64,000 nucleotides of DNA, taken from Musa acuminata AAA Group. Lineage: Eukaryota > Streptophyta > Magnoliopsida > Zingiberales > Musaceae. The DNA is taken from assembly GCF_036884655.1 (NCBI RefSeq), contig NC_088330.1, positions 37,244,501 through 37,308,500 on the forward strand, given 5' to 3'. Positions 27,716-44,746 of the stretch are shown in pieces. The translations under genes and the position numbers were made by a program. The notes beneath the pieces are model-generated. The model ran no database searches. It saw only the letters and a list, made by a program, of their open reading frames with translations, and was not told where the DNA came from. Position 1 is the stretch's first letter, and each line of letters starts with the position of its first letter.

Positions 27716-30257
27716 TTTGAATGAATATTATCATAATTAGTTTTTCATCAATCAATCAGTAGAACAAAGATGTTGAAATTTTAATAACATTAACATCCTT
27801 CAAAAAAATAATATATATTTCTATAAATTGGCAGTTTCTGTATTTTTTTCCCTTTTAATTTAAGTTTTTCATGAAAGTATTAAAGCGTGATTTAGTAGTT
27901 ATCTTAAATTATATTATTTTCTATATATAAGTCACTAGAAATCATAGTTTCATAATTAAAAATGACTAATCTGAAATTTTGGAACTGTACTAATATCTAA
28001 AGTGATATAAACATATGGAGTGTTATATGTATTAAATTCTAAAGGAACAATTATGATGTTATAAAAATATATGTATAAAGGTGAAGTAAAAGGAAAAAAG
28101 ATTCTTAGCACTACAAGATCTAATGGTTTTTTTTCTAGTGTTGGAAGATACATGGTCACAAAGTCAAGTGCACGAGCACGGATGACCAATCAACTAATAA
28201 AGCTAAATCAAGGTGATTAAAATTTTTTTAATTTTACCCCAATTTTTTATATATATTCTCATAAATATAATATAATAATCTATGTTAAACATGACGCATA
28301 TCTCTCATCATCATCAGCTCATCATAAGTTACCATATGTTAGTGTTCATGTATCACCTCGTATTTTATCTATGGTTACATCTCTACTGATTCTTCTTCGT
28401 ATATAAATTCTAAAAGGGATGAGAAAAAATAGAGAAATATTCCTAAAAAATATATATGAGATTTGTTTGGAAGTTTAGATTAATTCAATATATCTACAGT
28501 TTATTATCACATCATTAGGAATTTAATTTTTTTTTCTATAAGGAAGAAGTATCAAATCATGTTTTTTTTTTCTTAAAAAATATTATTATTATTATTATTC
28601 ATCTGAAATATTCCACTGACAACATAGTGATCAATGAATGCTTCATTCAGGTGAAAAGAAAAGAAGAAAAATATATATGCAAAGAGATTTATGCTCGAAT
28701 TAAAGTATAAATATAAGTATGATATCATATCATATATTCAAATAAATTGCATTGACAACAATGAATATATTTGATTCACCAACGTGAAGAACGGTGCAAG
28801 CGAGTGAGAGAATATAGTATGTTTCCGACAACAAAGATCCGACACATTGACTTGCTTATTTCGTGGGGAGATGTGCTCCCACCACTGTCGAGAAGAGCCA
28901 ACGCAGTAGTCTTCACGCACCTCCCCTTCGTTCCAAAAGTCAGTCGACAGACGATGTGAACGCGTCTGCAGCCTCTCTGGCAAAGCGGACGAGAGCTTAT
29001 CCATGTCGTCGTCATTCTGATGGCTTAATCCCCACGTGGCTCAACGCATCACGTCACGTTTGTGTTGACCGCAGCGTTTGACTGCATCGCCTTGGGTTTC
29101 TGCTGCTCGAGGGGGTCAGACAGTGGAATGGGTGTTTACTAATAGACACTTTAAGTTGCAGTTGCTAACAGTGACACCATTTATTATTTTTACGACTCTG
29201 ATTAGGTTCAAATCATTCGGATGATTAGATATCTATTTTTTCAGTATATTATATATATATTTAAAATACTTTGGATGGTAATAAGATTTTTCTCTCAAAA
29301 ATCGAGAGAAAAAGCTCTTCGAAAATATATAAGAGTTTCGGACTGATTTTGATTAACTGAAGAGATTATTATTCTTTATTATATATATATATATAATGAA
29401 AAATCAGGTGTTTTCCATAAGTGTAGATTAGGGTTACAAAATCATGTAATTAATTTTATGTCGTATTTTTTGGTTTATTTCTTAATTATTGATCTAAGAA
29501 TTTCTTCTTTTTTGGTAGCCCTTTTCCCTGTATGTCCTCATCCTTTCATTCTTTGTTCACGTTTGTACCTTTTCAATCTTGTCGAAATCAAACCGGATGA
29601 GTCTTTTGCAATCATTTTGGATGAGTACGCACGCCACCCTAAAATCCCCAAAAGGTGGTCAGATATCACTGCTGTCTATCTCTGAGAAGAGACATTCTCC
29701 ATCATCACTAACCAGTCAACAATATAAGGCTTCTTCACATTTCTCCATCCACTCATCCCATTCGATTACTTCAATTAAATTTCTGTGATTTTGTTATATA
29801 TTTCTATTGAAGATATTTCTAACAAAAGATTTTAGAGATCCATTATGTAAATATTTGTATCTAAAATAGATAATTTTTTATGAGCTTATGTGCTTTCACA
29901 GAAAATAATAAAAAATAAAAAAACTGACTTATCAAGTTTATACATCATATCGCTTTCATAAGACGCATTAACTAAAAGAAAATTCAACAAGATGCACTAA
30001 AACAGCACCTCACTATCCGACTCGGTGACTTGATCTCATCCGGCTCACCTACACACCATTAATGAGTGTGGGTGGGATTGGGTCGAATTCCTAGACCAGC
30101 ATAATAGCATGACAAGACATTGACTGCCTCGGCCAATATCAACAGTGTAGAGTAACAGAGACGACATTCTCAGCTGAACCAAGTCTTCGGGTGCGACTAC
30201 TTCCAGGAAGGTGCAGAAGTGGCATTACTCTTTTCAAGTCGGCATTGTGATTCCACG
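27713..30257. other. AT-rich intergenic region upstream of the MYB gene
   Basis: No gene recognised. It contains a short (TTA/ATT)n run at 28581-28599 and several TA runs. A less AT-rich island at about 28790-29130 carries clustered regulatory-type motifs and is listed separately. Confidence 0.45.
29031..29082. promoter_or_regulatory. Clustered G-box, TGACG and W-box motifs
   Basis: Within 50 bases lie CCCACGTGGC (G-box/ABRE-like, palindromic CACGTG at 29033-29038), ACGTCACG (TGACG on the other strand), TTGACC (29065-29070) and TTTGAC (29077-29082). These are known binding words for bZIP/bHLH and WRKY factors. The cluster is about 1.3 kb upstream of the MYB start, so a distal promoter role is possible. 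It could also belong to an unrecognised unit. Confidence 0.35.
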
Positions 30258-30264
30258 TATAAAT
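30258..30264 (+). promoter_or_regulatory. TATA box of the MYB gene
   Basis: CACGTATAAATGCTCC contains a canonical TATAAAT about 125 bases upstream of the ATG at 30388, giving a leader of roughly 95 bases that includes the GT/GA microsatellite. Confidence 0.65.
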
Positions 30265-30290
30265 GCTCCTGCGAAGCCTTTGAAAGTGGG

Positions 30291-30331
30291 CGTGTGTGTG
30301 TGTGAGAAAGAAAGAGAGAGAGAGAGAGAGG
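30291..30331. repeat. (GT)n(GA)n microsatellite in the MYB leader
   Basis: A GTGTGTGTGTG run is followed by a GAGAGAGAGAG run between the TATA box and the start codon, so it should be transcribed as part of the 5' UTR. Confidence 0.85.
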
Positions 30332-30387
30332 ATAGGAGAGGAGGAGAAACAGGAAAGGAAGAGTGAGAAGAGGTGAATCTACCCAGC

Positions 30388-31379
30388 ATGGTGAGATCTC
30401 CTTGCTGTGAGAAGATGGGTCTCAAGAAGGGGCCATGGACAACGGAGGAAGACCAGATCTTGGTAGCTTACATCAAGAGGTACGGCCATGCCAATTGGCG
30501 AGCGCTGCCCAGACAAGCTGGTGAGCAAATGATTCTCCTCGAGATTTATCATTCTTGGCTTGCTTTTGAGGAAATGATCGAGTCCTGACCATGGCGGCTT
30601 CTCCGCGGCGATGCTTCTTCTCAGGGCTTTTGAGGTGCGGGAAGAGTTGCAGACTCCGGTGGATGAACTACCTGCGGCCGGACATCAAACGAGGAAACCT
30701 CACCAAGGAAGAGGAGGAGACCATCATCAGATTGCATGAGAGGCTTGGGAACAGGTACGACACCTCCATCTCCAAAAGCAAACACGAATTCTGATTCGGA
30801 CGTGCGAGTCTCTGATACGGTAGTTTTCTTCTTGTCGACAGGTGGTCCGCCATTGCTGCCAGGCTACCAGGGAGAACAGACAATGAGATCAAGAACGTGT
30901 GGCACACCCACTTGAAGAAGCTCGCCGGCCCCAACATGGCTTCCAAGGAATCACAGAGGAAGACGCCAGATCGTTCCATGGTGAAGAAGAAGAAGAAGGT
31001 ATCCCTGGACACGGTTCGCGATACTGCAAGGCTTGTGTCGGTGTCACCAGAACAGTCAGACAGCGACTTCTCGTCCTGTGCCACTGATTCATCAACGGCA
31101 TCAGCAGAGATCGGTGACAGTACTGTGGGCGTCAAAGAGGAAAGCTGTCCCGCGGAAGACTTGCAAGAGATCGATGAGAGGTTTTGGCTGGAGACGCTGT
31201 CGGTGGACGACTCCGCAGCGTCCATGGACATCACGAGCCTAGAAATCCCTCCTCCTCCTCCTCCTCCTGCAGTCACTGACCACTTCAACTTGCTCACCTC
31301 ATCCAACGGTGACGACATGGATTTTTGGATGGAGGTCTTCATGAGATCTGGAGATTTGCAGGAACTGTCACAGATCTAA
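30388..31379 (+). CDS. R2R3-MYB transcription factor, subgroup 2 (MYB14/15-like)
   Basis: Exons 30388-30520, 30625-30754 and 30842-31379 join in phase to 266 codons, with both introns at the usual R2R3-MYB positions. R2 (about 14-64) has W17, W37 and W57, and R3 (about 67-115) has W89 and W108; its first Trp position is N69. Landmarks are [36 protein letters not shown] and [19 protein letters not shown]. The C-terminal [11 protein letters not shown] (about 197-207) fits the subgroup 2 signature IDxSFW-E, a group that includes Arabidopsis MYB13, MYB14 and MYB15 with stress, cold and phenylpropanoid roles. A Lys run (about 136-141) may aid nuclear import. A Pro run follows at about 222-229. The bHLH-binding signature of R3 is not evident. 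Nuclear DNA binding is inferred from the family; exact targets are unknown. Confidence 0.92.
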
Positions 31380-31790
31380 TACAAACATGGTCCTTTAAGA
31401 ATTCTTTTATAGAATATTTTTGTGGCCTTGAGTCGATCCATTCAAGATACAAGTACCACACCATCAAGCTTCAATTGTGGAAGACAGAGAGAGGACAAAG
31501 CAAAGCTTGATCCTTCGGTTCCAAGGTGGATGACAGCTTACTCTAACCATGTCAAGCATGATTTGATCAAGTAAAAACAGATTATTCGTGACATTTTTAA
31601 TTACCACTTGCTGACTCATGCGTTAGCTATGGTGATAGTTTATTGGTTTCACTAAAAAAAAAAAGCTTCGAAGACCAAGTCTTGCAGAAGATTACCACCG
31701 GGCTTTCATTGAAATCCTGTAACCTGGTCACGGATGTGTGATTTCAGCCACATTTAAATAAGCATAAACTAAATCCACTACCGGCAACTT

Positions 31791-31852
<62 letters not shown>

Positions 31853-33400
31853 TTTGGATTCCGAATGTGCTGCAACCCGGGAGATAGTTTACAGACGTCG
31901 TCAACAAAATGTGACCAATTCATTGATATCTAATTATTATTTTGTCTGAGAGTGGCATTCCACCATATCTATCCATAATAGGATTGGAAATAACTTATTT
32001 GCCCTTCAACAAATTCAGATGATTTGCATGAAGAAATTAACCATCAAAATTCATCTTAAAATTTTAAACTAATCATTATTAATATTAGTTAGTTCTGATT
32101 TAAAAGTTATAATATTGTAATGTTCGTAACATCATAAAGAGTTTTAGAAAGTATTCATGCAACTTAGAATTGCAAATACTCGATGGAGACATATGGTCAT
32201 ATACACATACTCTCAGACTCACAAATACATATGAATTCAAAATAAATAAGAAAGTCACTTTTGAGGTGTATATATATATACATGCAATTTTGCCCCCTTT
32301 TTTATTCAAGATATATTCAGACAAATAAATCTTAACCTGGATTACTTTCCCCGTGACTTGCTACGGTGTACAAGACAATAAATCTTAACCTCAAATAGCA
32401 GCATTTTTACCGATTCCTACTCAAAACATCAGTCGCCTTCCATATCCGAGAAACGAACAATTTAAAAATAATCGACAACAACAGTAACATTTTCCCTTAA
32501 TGTATTTATTTTCTTGCTCTTATATTTTGCTCTTCCAATATCAATCTCAGAAACCCCATCTTCTTCGGGAACTGAGCTTATTGACCTTAACTGGTACATG
32601 AACATCTATTCTCATGTAGAATCTAACGTATTAAAAAGTCCAAATGCTACAAGATATGAAGTTGAAATCCAAATCTACTCCCCAAATATGTAAAACAACA
32701 TCTATTGTAGATATTTGGTAAGAGGCAGCCGACCTGGACTTCCCTAAATTGAATTTGTCACGGTGTCCTTTAATATACGGCCTCAATTTTCTCTCTCTAA
32801 AAATATTTGCAATTATCAACTTCAGCAGTTTTCATCTAACGAAACAAACAAAATAAATACATAACACTAGAACTATGATGACCTATCCAGAAAGCCAGCG
32901 TTTGAAGTTTACACTACCAAAGAACAAATTAAAAATGAATGAACAACTACATAAAAAAAAAATGAAATGTCTAAGTAATGCAAGACTACAGGTCATAGAA
33001 GATCTCAAAGTTGCCCTACATTATTTTTATATACCATAAGCATTTCATTAAAAAGAAACTACAATCATAAAGAAAAAATATTAAGTCAAGAAAAACCTAA
33101 TGCATCTTTTAGTGAAACATGCAAGCAAAGCATCTCGTTGTTGCATACCTCAGAGTGCTCAAGTCCTGCTGGAAGCAGTATTAGATAACACATAAGACAA
33201 AACATGTATTCTTGCCTTGGGACAACAACAGGCCTATCATTGTCTACAACATCTACATTATTCGAAGCTGAATGTTACAGCAAAAACTGTGTCAAAACAG
33301 CCAACTGTCATGAAAGCAAAAGTAAATTTATTCAAAACCTCCAAGAGCGTTTTTCATGGGCGGCAACAGAGTCAACCCACAAGTAAATGTGAGGAAAATT
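31380..33400. other. Intergenic region between MYB and malate dehydrogenase
   Basis: The ends are presumably the 3' UTRs of two convergent genes (MYB + and MDH -). The middle is AT-rich with a TC/TA microsatellite and no recognised gene. Confidence 0.5.
31789..31849. repeat. (TC)n(TA)n compound microsatellite
   Basis: A run of about 13 TC units passes directly into about 17 TA units. Confidence 0.93.
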
Positions 33401-38413
<5,013 letters not shown>

Positions 38414-39278
38414 TGAGACGCCGAGAAGATGCCAACCAAGCAACACAGGCGATAACCTAAAAAAGAGGGCTAATGGAGAGTGAGGCTGCGCTTGGAAGAT
38501 AGTAAAGGAGTGAGGATAGGGTACCTATAAAGGCGAAAAGAACCTGGCAATGGACGGACGGACGGATGGAGAGATCGTTTGCTGGACGGTTGCTTGCGCC
38601 TGGGACTTTCATAATGGACGGATTAGATTCCATCTACTGACAGAGGGCCAGCGATGGACGGTGGATAAAGCGTTTCTTTACGCCAACAAATCACCAATAA
38701 ACAAATAAAAAGCTTTAATTCAACAATAAAAGCACAAAAGAAGGAAAAAGTATAACGATCACCCAAACAACCAAAGTGACCGTCTTAATCACTAATGACG
38801 CTTTAATATAACCATAACTTATTATTTTCGAATTATGATCATATAGTTCTTACAACCGATCGTAATGGACATCAATTAAACTTGGCATGCTTTTACTAAT
38901 CCGTACTCCTACTCGTGTTTACCACGTCTTTATAATTGAGTTTAAAATGGGAAACTATAAGTGGGTCTACTGCGCTCTCCAATAACAAGGCAGGTAGGTA
39001 TATGAGTAATTAATGAACAGAAAGAAAAGCTTGTTTAATTATATAAATTGGATAATATTTATAATAATATTAATCCGCGCACTAAGTTTATCAGTCATTA
39101 TTACAACATGAACCCCATGTTAATTTTCCAACTACCAATGTGTCTTTTTCCATACTAAACACTCGTGGATCTCGTCTTGCACCACTAAAGATGAAGTGTT
39201 AATATATATATATATATATAAGTTTATAACGAGACAAACAAAGACCCAATAGGTTTCGGACTGGGCTCGTTTCTCGCT
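38414..39278. other. Divergent intergenic region between MDH and SLU7
   Basis: Shared upstream region of two divergently transcribed housekeeping genes. It contains GGACGG/CCGTCC repeats near 38555-38590 and 38611-38660, and AT-rich DNA elsewhere. No gene is seen. Confidence 0.5.
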
Positions 39279-39279
39279 G

Positions 39280-39292
39280 TATATATATATAA
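39280..39292 (+). promoter_or_regulatory. Probable TATA box of the SLU7 gene
   Basis: TATATATATATAAGTCGC lies about 85 bases upstream of a good splice donor at 39379, fitting a short non-coding first exon. A second TA run at about 39202-39220 could also serve. Confidence 0.45.
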
Positions 39293-39378
39293 GTCGCTTT
39301 ACCTTTCCTCGTCTTCCTTATTGACGTCCCAGTGAGCATCGGCGGGCATCGACAGCGAAATAGCGGCGAAAGGCTTTG

Positions 39379-39596
39379 GTAAGTCATCATCCCTCCTCTC
39401 CTTCCTCTTCCTTCCTCCGCCACTCATGCACATGCCTTACCCTTATTTTGCTCACGCCCTAACCCTAACCTTATACCTGTCTCTTATTTTTGGACCTGGA
39501 TCAAATCATTATACCTTTTCCTGATGTGCTTCCATTTCTTTAGCATGATTGTTTGGTTTAATTCCAAAGACGTTTGTTTGATCTTGTAATTTACAG
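39379..39596 (+). other. Predicted 5' UTR intron of SLU7
   Basis: The donor GGCTTTG/GTAAGT at 39379 and the acceptor TTTACAG/G ending at 39596 bracket a T-rich stretch upstream of the ATG at 39651. Inside, CGCCCTAACCCTAACC at about 39456-39472 is telomere-like. Inferred from splice signals only. Confidence 0.55.
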
Positions 39597-39650
39597 GTTT
39601 GATTCGTGAACCCCTTTAAAGCGGAACAAAGCAGAGTGCGCGCGCCCTTC

Positions 39651-42600
39651 ATGGCGACGGCTTCAGGTATATTTCCATCTCTTGTTCGTCTTGGATTCTT
39701 ATGGCCTAGTCCCCCAACTTTGAGCTCTGTGGGGATCAGGTTTAGTTGTGGTGTTTCTTGATTGGAAGTGTGCGGTGACTAGGGATTATATGGTTTAAGT
39801 TATGGCTCTTTTTTATAATGGTTTGGCCTGTAATTAGGGTTTTGCCTTTGTGAAACTCTGCATCTAGAATTTGTAATTTGTATCACCTGAAAAGAATTAT
39901 AGTTCTCTGTGTGCTATTGACATAATTAAGTGATTTAATCATGGAACTTTGTTATTCTTAGATATAAACTTTGTGCTTCCCCTTTCCCTTCACCGAAAAG
40001 TTACCCCCACTTTTTAGTTGGGGTGTTGCTGTGGTTTCCAGTTTCTGTTTGGCTGTGAGTTTGATGGTTCTGGCTAATGATTATGGACCAAATTTGTTAA
40101 ATTTTTAGCATATTATTATGCACAAAAGATTGTCATTCTGTAACAGAAGGGGGTATTGGCAACTTTATGTCATTGTGTGATTTCTGCCATGCTGCTCGGT
40201 CGACCATGTCGCTGGCATGGGTCAGATCAACTGGCATGGACCGAAAAGTGGCCTAGCTAGTATCTCGTCGGGCCTATGCTGACACATACCAATCATCATG
40301 ACAATCGTATGGTACATAATGCATGGGCCGGATCAATCAGCATGGACCAGTTAGTGGTAAGCTATTTGGTAGATCATCCAACCTTTGCTGACATGTTGGT
40401 AATCACGAAATTTGATATTCTGTGAACCATCTATTTGCAGAAGTTTGATGGAATTGTATCTATCTCCTGTGTAAATGTTTTATTAATGTAGTTGCTTTGA
40501 TACATTTTGATCTCTTTACTGCAGCATCATTCAAATCACGAGAAGACCATAGGAAGCAACTTGAATTGGAGGAAGCACGTAAGGCTGGGCTTGCTCCAGC
40601 TGAGGTTGATGAAGATGGAAAGGAGATCAATCCACATATTCCTCAATATATGTCGTCAGCTCCTTGGTATCTTAATGCTGAGAGGCCTGTAAGTTTCTTC
40701 ATGAAAATTCATTGTGCTTCTCACTTAATATCTTCTTTCTTAGGAAATTAGTAACCTGTGCCCATTCTTTTCCAATAGAGCTTGAAGCATCAGAGGAAAT
40801 GGAAGTCGGATCCAAATTACTCCAAATCATGGTATGATAGAGGTGCAAAAATTTATCAGGCTGATCGATACAGAAAAGGTGCATGTGAAAAGTAAGTTCA
40901 TTATCTTTAGCTTATGTTATTGGCACTTTAAGTAGCACAAGTCGTTGCACTATAAACTATTATACTTTTCCTAAAGTCCTGGTTTTTTGTTGTTGAATCA
41001 AAGAATTATGATCCTATACTGTTGATACTCTTGATTTAACAAGAGGTTCTTATAATTTATTCGAAATTGTTATGCCATACATTGTTTTGTAACTGCTTGA
41101 TGTTTGATAAATTCTCTTCAATGTTGTAGTTGTGGGGCAATGACACACGACAAAAAGTCCTGCATGGACAGGCCTAGAAAACTGGGAGCCAAGTGGACAA
41201 ACATGCATATAGCTCCCGATGAGAAGATTGAGTCATTTGAACTTGATTATGATGGAAAACGTGACCGTTGGAATGGTTATGATGCTTCCACTTATTCTCG
41301 TGTAATTGAGCAGTATGAGGCTAGAGATGAAGCCAGGCGGAAGTATTTGAAAGAGGAACAGTTGAAGAAACTAGAGGAGAAGAACAACAAAAAGGCTGAT
41401 GAGGATGGTGGTAGCGATGACGACGACGACGATGATTATCTGAAAGTTGACGAGGCTAAGGTTGACGAGAGCAAACAGATGGACTTTGCAAAGGTGGAGA
41501 AACGTGTGCGTACCACTGGGGGTGGAAGCACTGGAACTGTCAGGTAATTTGATATGAAAACACAGGAACTTTGTGAGCTTTGCAATTAAACATTTGCTGC
41601 CACTGGATTTACTAGGACTTGTATGCATAAATGTAAGTCGTTTGTTCTTTCAGGAACTTGCGTATTAGAGAGGATACTGCAAAGTACCTTTTGAACCTAG
41701 ATGTGAATTCGGCCTATTATGACCCGAAAACCCGTTCTATGCGTGAAGATCCTATACCTGACAGTGATCCAAATGAGAAGTTCTATGAAGTGAGTTTGCA
41801 TTGTCTTTCTGAAACATATGTCAAGTTTCTTCCATCTTTCTGCTTTACAATAAATAGCTTATTTTTTTATGATTTGCCATATAGGGTGATAACCAAAACA
41901 GACTTAGCGGACAAGCACTGGAGTTCAAACAGCTTAACATCCATGCCTGGGAAGCTTTTGAGAAGGGACAGGATATCCACATGCAAGCTGCCCCTTCTCA
42001 AGCAGAACTACTCTTTAAGAATTATAAGGTTATCAAGGACAAGTTGAAAAACAACACAAAGGATACCATCATGGAGAAATATGGAAATGCAGCATCTGAA
42101 GAAGCATTACCTAGAGAACTTCTTCTTGGACAAAGTGAGAGAGAGGTTGAGTATGATCGTGCTGGTCGAATAATAAGAGGCCAGGTACGATATCTTGACA
42201 GGAGATCTTTTTGTTGTCTTATTTGATTACTTTTAGAAGTCAGTAATGCTTTGTTATCCTTAGAAGTCAGTAATGCATTGATATCCTATAATTCCTATTA
42301 TAGATATTCAGCAATAGTTATGTTACATAGAGACTTTTTCTCTGCATAATATTTGGTCATATTCTGCCATTGATTGAATTTGGTTTCCTCAGCATCTTAT
42401 AACAAGATTTTTTTGGCTAATTAGATCATTAGGTAGTTTTCGGTCTTATTCTGCTATTATTTGAATTTGGCTTCCTCTGCATCTTATAACAATATTTCTC
42501 TCACTAATTAGAGTATAAATGTTGGTTACTTGTAGGAGACCTCCCTTCCCAGAAGCAAATATGAAGAAGATGTCTATATCAATAACCACACCACAGTTTG

Positions 42601-44746
42601 GGGATCATGGTGGAGGGATCACCATTGGGGCTACAAATGCTGTAAACAAACCATCCGCAATAGCTACTGCACAGGCTCAGCAGGAATTGAAGCTGCTGAA
42701 GCTGCAACAGAGCTTTTGAAGGCAAATATGGCTCGTAAAGAAGATGCAGAAGGTCAATATGATAGAAATTTTCATTCTTTCCATAACCAATTTAAAAATA
42801 AGATCATTCTTCTTTTTTGACATTGTCTTCAAGGTCATGACAATCTCATTGGCATTTTCCTGCTAAACATGCCAATTTGAAGAATTCTTCGAATTCATGT
42901 TCATTTCCAAGTAGCATAAATCTATAGAGTTTAAGACAAAGGGAGAGAGGGAAGAGAGGCATCAAATGCCTGCTTGGTTCAGAGCAGCTGGACTGTCATT
43001 CATAGTGATGGCAGTGAGAGAGAGAGGATGAAAGTCAAAATCAGAGACTAGAGACTTCATGGTCTGATTTGGTATACAAGGCATTGGGGTTTGATTTTGT
43101 TGGTTCATTTTGACAGCCCTCTTAGTGCTGAGCCGACTTCGATTGTCGTGGAGGTTTTTGGCCAACCTAAGCCTCGTTTAATTTTCTGTATAATGGGTTG
43201 GTTTGGACTGGCTTACTGGACTCCTACCTTTCAGAGAGCTGCAGTTTTCTATAATTACCCCATGACATTGTTTGTAACTACTAAATTCAATGCGAAGAAG
43301 TACCAAGTGAACTGACTGCTTAAGATTTTTCTTGAAGTACATGACCAGACAAGCTTAATACATTTTACGACTGAAGTTATCTCAGTCTGGCAGGCCGTTT
43401 CATATTAGTTCCATGTTTTCATTTGATAGCGATCGGTTTCTACTTTGTTGCATGCTGTTTGGTTCTCATCTTCCTTTCTTTTTCCTCCTTTCTTTTTAGG
43501 TGTGTCATCGATAATCTTCTATATCACCTTCAATTTTCTCATATAAAATGTTGGTGTCCTGGTAAATGGGAGAAGAAAAGAGAAAAATGAAAAGGTGTTC
43601 ATGTTCAACATCAGTGCTCATCTTTATGTTCCGTTTGACTTAAAAAATCTTGAACTGAACTAACTAGAGCTCACTTGTTCAGTTTAGGTTTTTTATGCTC
43701 AATTTAGGTAGTTGCTTTATACAAGTTTCTTTTAGGTTATTAGCTTCTTTGATGTAAATTACTGTATCATCGAGAAATTCCATGGTATGTAGGAGTATCA
43801 ATATTATAACTACTATCGATACCATCCCCTTTTTCGTATCTTCATGAAAGTGTGACAATCTTTCTTCGATGCAAGGATCCATGATTATTGGAGCTCAGTT
43901 TCTTTTTGAATGTATGAAAAATATGGTTTTGGGCCTCTAAGGTTTTTCCTAGTTTATTTTAGTTCTTCATTTATATTTATTTATGACATTGAATATGCTA
44001 ATATATGCATTTTGCAGATAAGCCTGTACAGCATGAAGAAAAGCAGCTTGCCACTTGGGGAACTGAGGTCCCTGATGATCTTGTTCTGGATAAAAAGTTG
44101 CTGGCAGAAGCACTGAAGAAGGTAGATTAGTGGCTCTTACTTTTGTTTACTCGTGTGCTTTTTGTTAATTCATTGATGCTAAAACTAACTTTCTGTTTGT
44201 ACAGGAGGATGAACGAAAGAAGGAAGAGAGGGATGAAAGAAAGAGAAAATACAATGTCAAATGGGATGATGAGGTACTTAATTCACAAATCAATTCTTAA
44301 TTGATGCGCTAAAATATGTTTTCAGAATCACAAGATCCTAAAGCTTCATAGGAACCTGAACCAATAAAAATAAATGAAAAATGAATACCAACTGACTACA
44401 CTGAGTTATATGGTAAATTGTGGTCGCTGGCTAGACTAGTAGTAGATGATGGTACATACCCGTCCGGCTAATATTGTTGAACATTAACGCCATGGCAAGC
44501 GGAAGCAATTCCCAAAACAGATTATAATGTGTGATCTTTTTATTCGTAGGTGAAGTTTTGCTGCAAACACATGATCGGAAGGAAATCCTTTAATTATGAC
44601 AATATTGTTGATTTATGTGGGGAGGTGGATGGGAAGTCTAATTCTCTTATGATTTTATGTCCATGCAGGTTACCGTGGAAGATATGGAGGCCTATCGAAT
44701 GAAGAAGATCCATCATGATGACCCAATGAAAGATTTCCTCCACTAA
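39651..44746 (+). CDS. SLU7: Pre-mRNA splicing factor SLU7
   Basis: SLU7 acts in the second step of splicing, helping to choose the 3' splice site. Ten coding exons join in phase to 536 codons: 39651-39666, 40525-40688, 40779-40891, 41130-41543, 41654-41789, 41885-42184, 42536-42752, 44018-44121, 44205-44273 and 44669-44746. The first coding exon is only 16 bases (MATAS). Landmarks are [32 protein letters not shown], the CCHC zinc knuckle C96-x2-C99-x4-H104-x4-C109 split over an intron ([13 protein letters not shown]), [28 protein letters not shown], an acidic run near 188-200, [33 protein letters not shown] and a basic C-terminal region ending DDPMKDFLH. Length and order fit plant SLU7. All junctions are GT-AG and no disruption is seen. 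A nuclear role follows from the family. Confidence 0.95.
40200..40390. repeat. Direct repeats in the first coding intron of SLU7
   Basis: GCATGGGTCAGATCAACTGG...CATGGACCGAAAAGTGG and GCATGGGCCGGATCAATCAG...CATGGACCAGTTAGTGG are two related segments about 105 bases apart. GC content is higher than in the rest of the intron, suggesting an inserted repeat of unknown family. Confidence 0.5.
42753..44017 (+). other. Largest internal intron of SLU7
   Basis: A 1,265-bp intron with normal GT-AG ends. Small ORFs inside it (for example 43091-43315) match no family that I recognise. Confidence 0.7.

Noticed and set aside
38521..38533. CTATAAAGG as the MDH TATA box
   Set aside because: The canonical orientation is on the plus strand, away from the minus-strand MDH gene, so I did not assign it.
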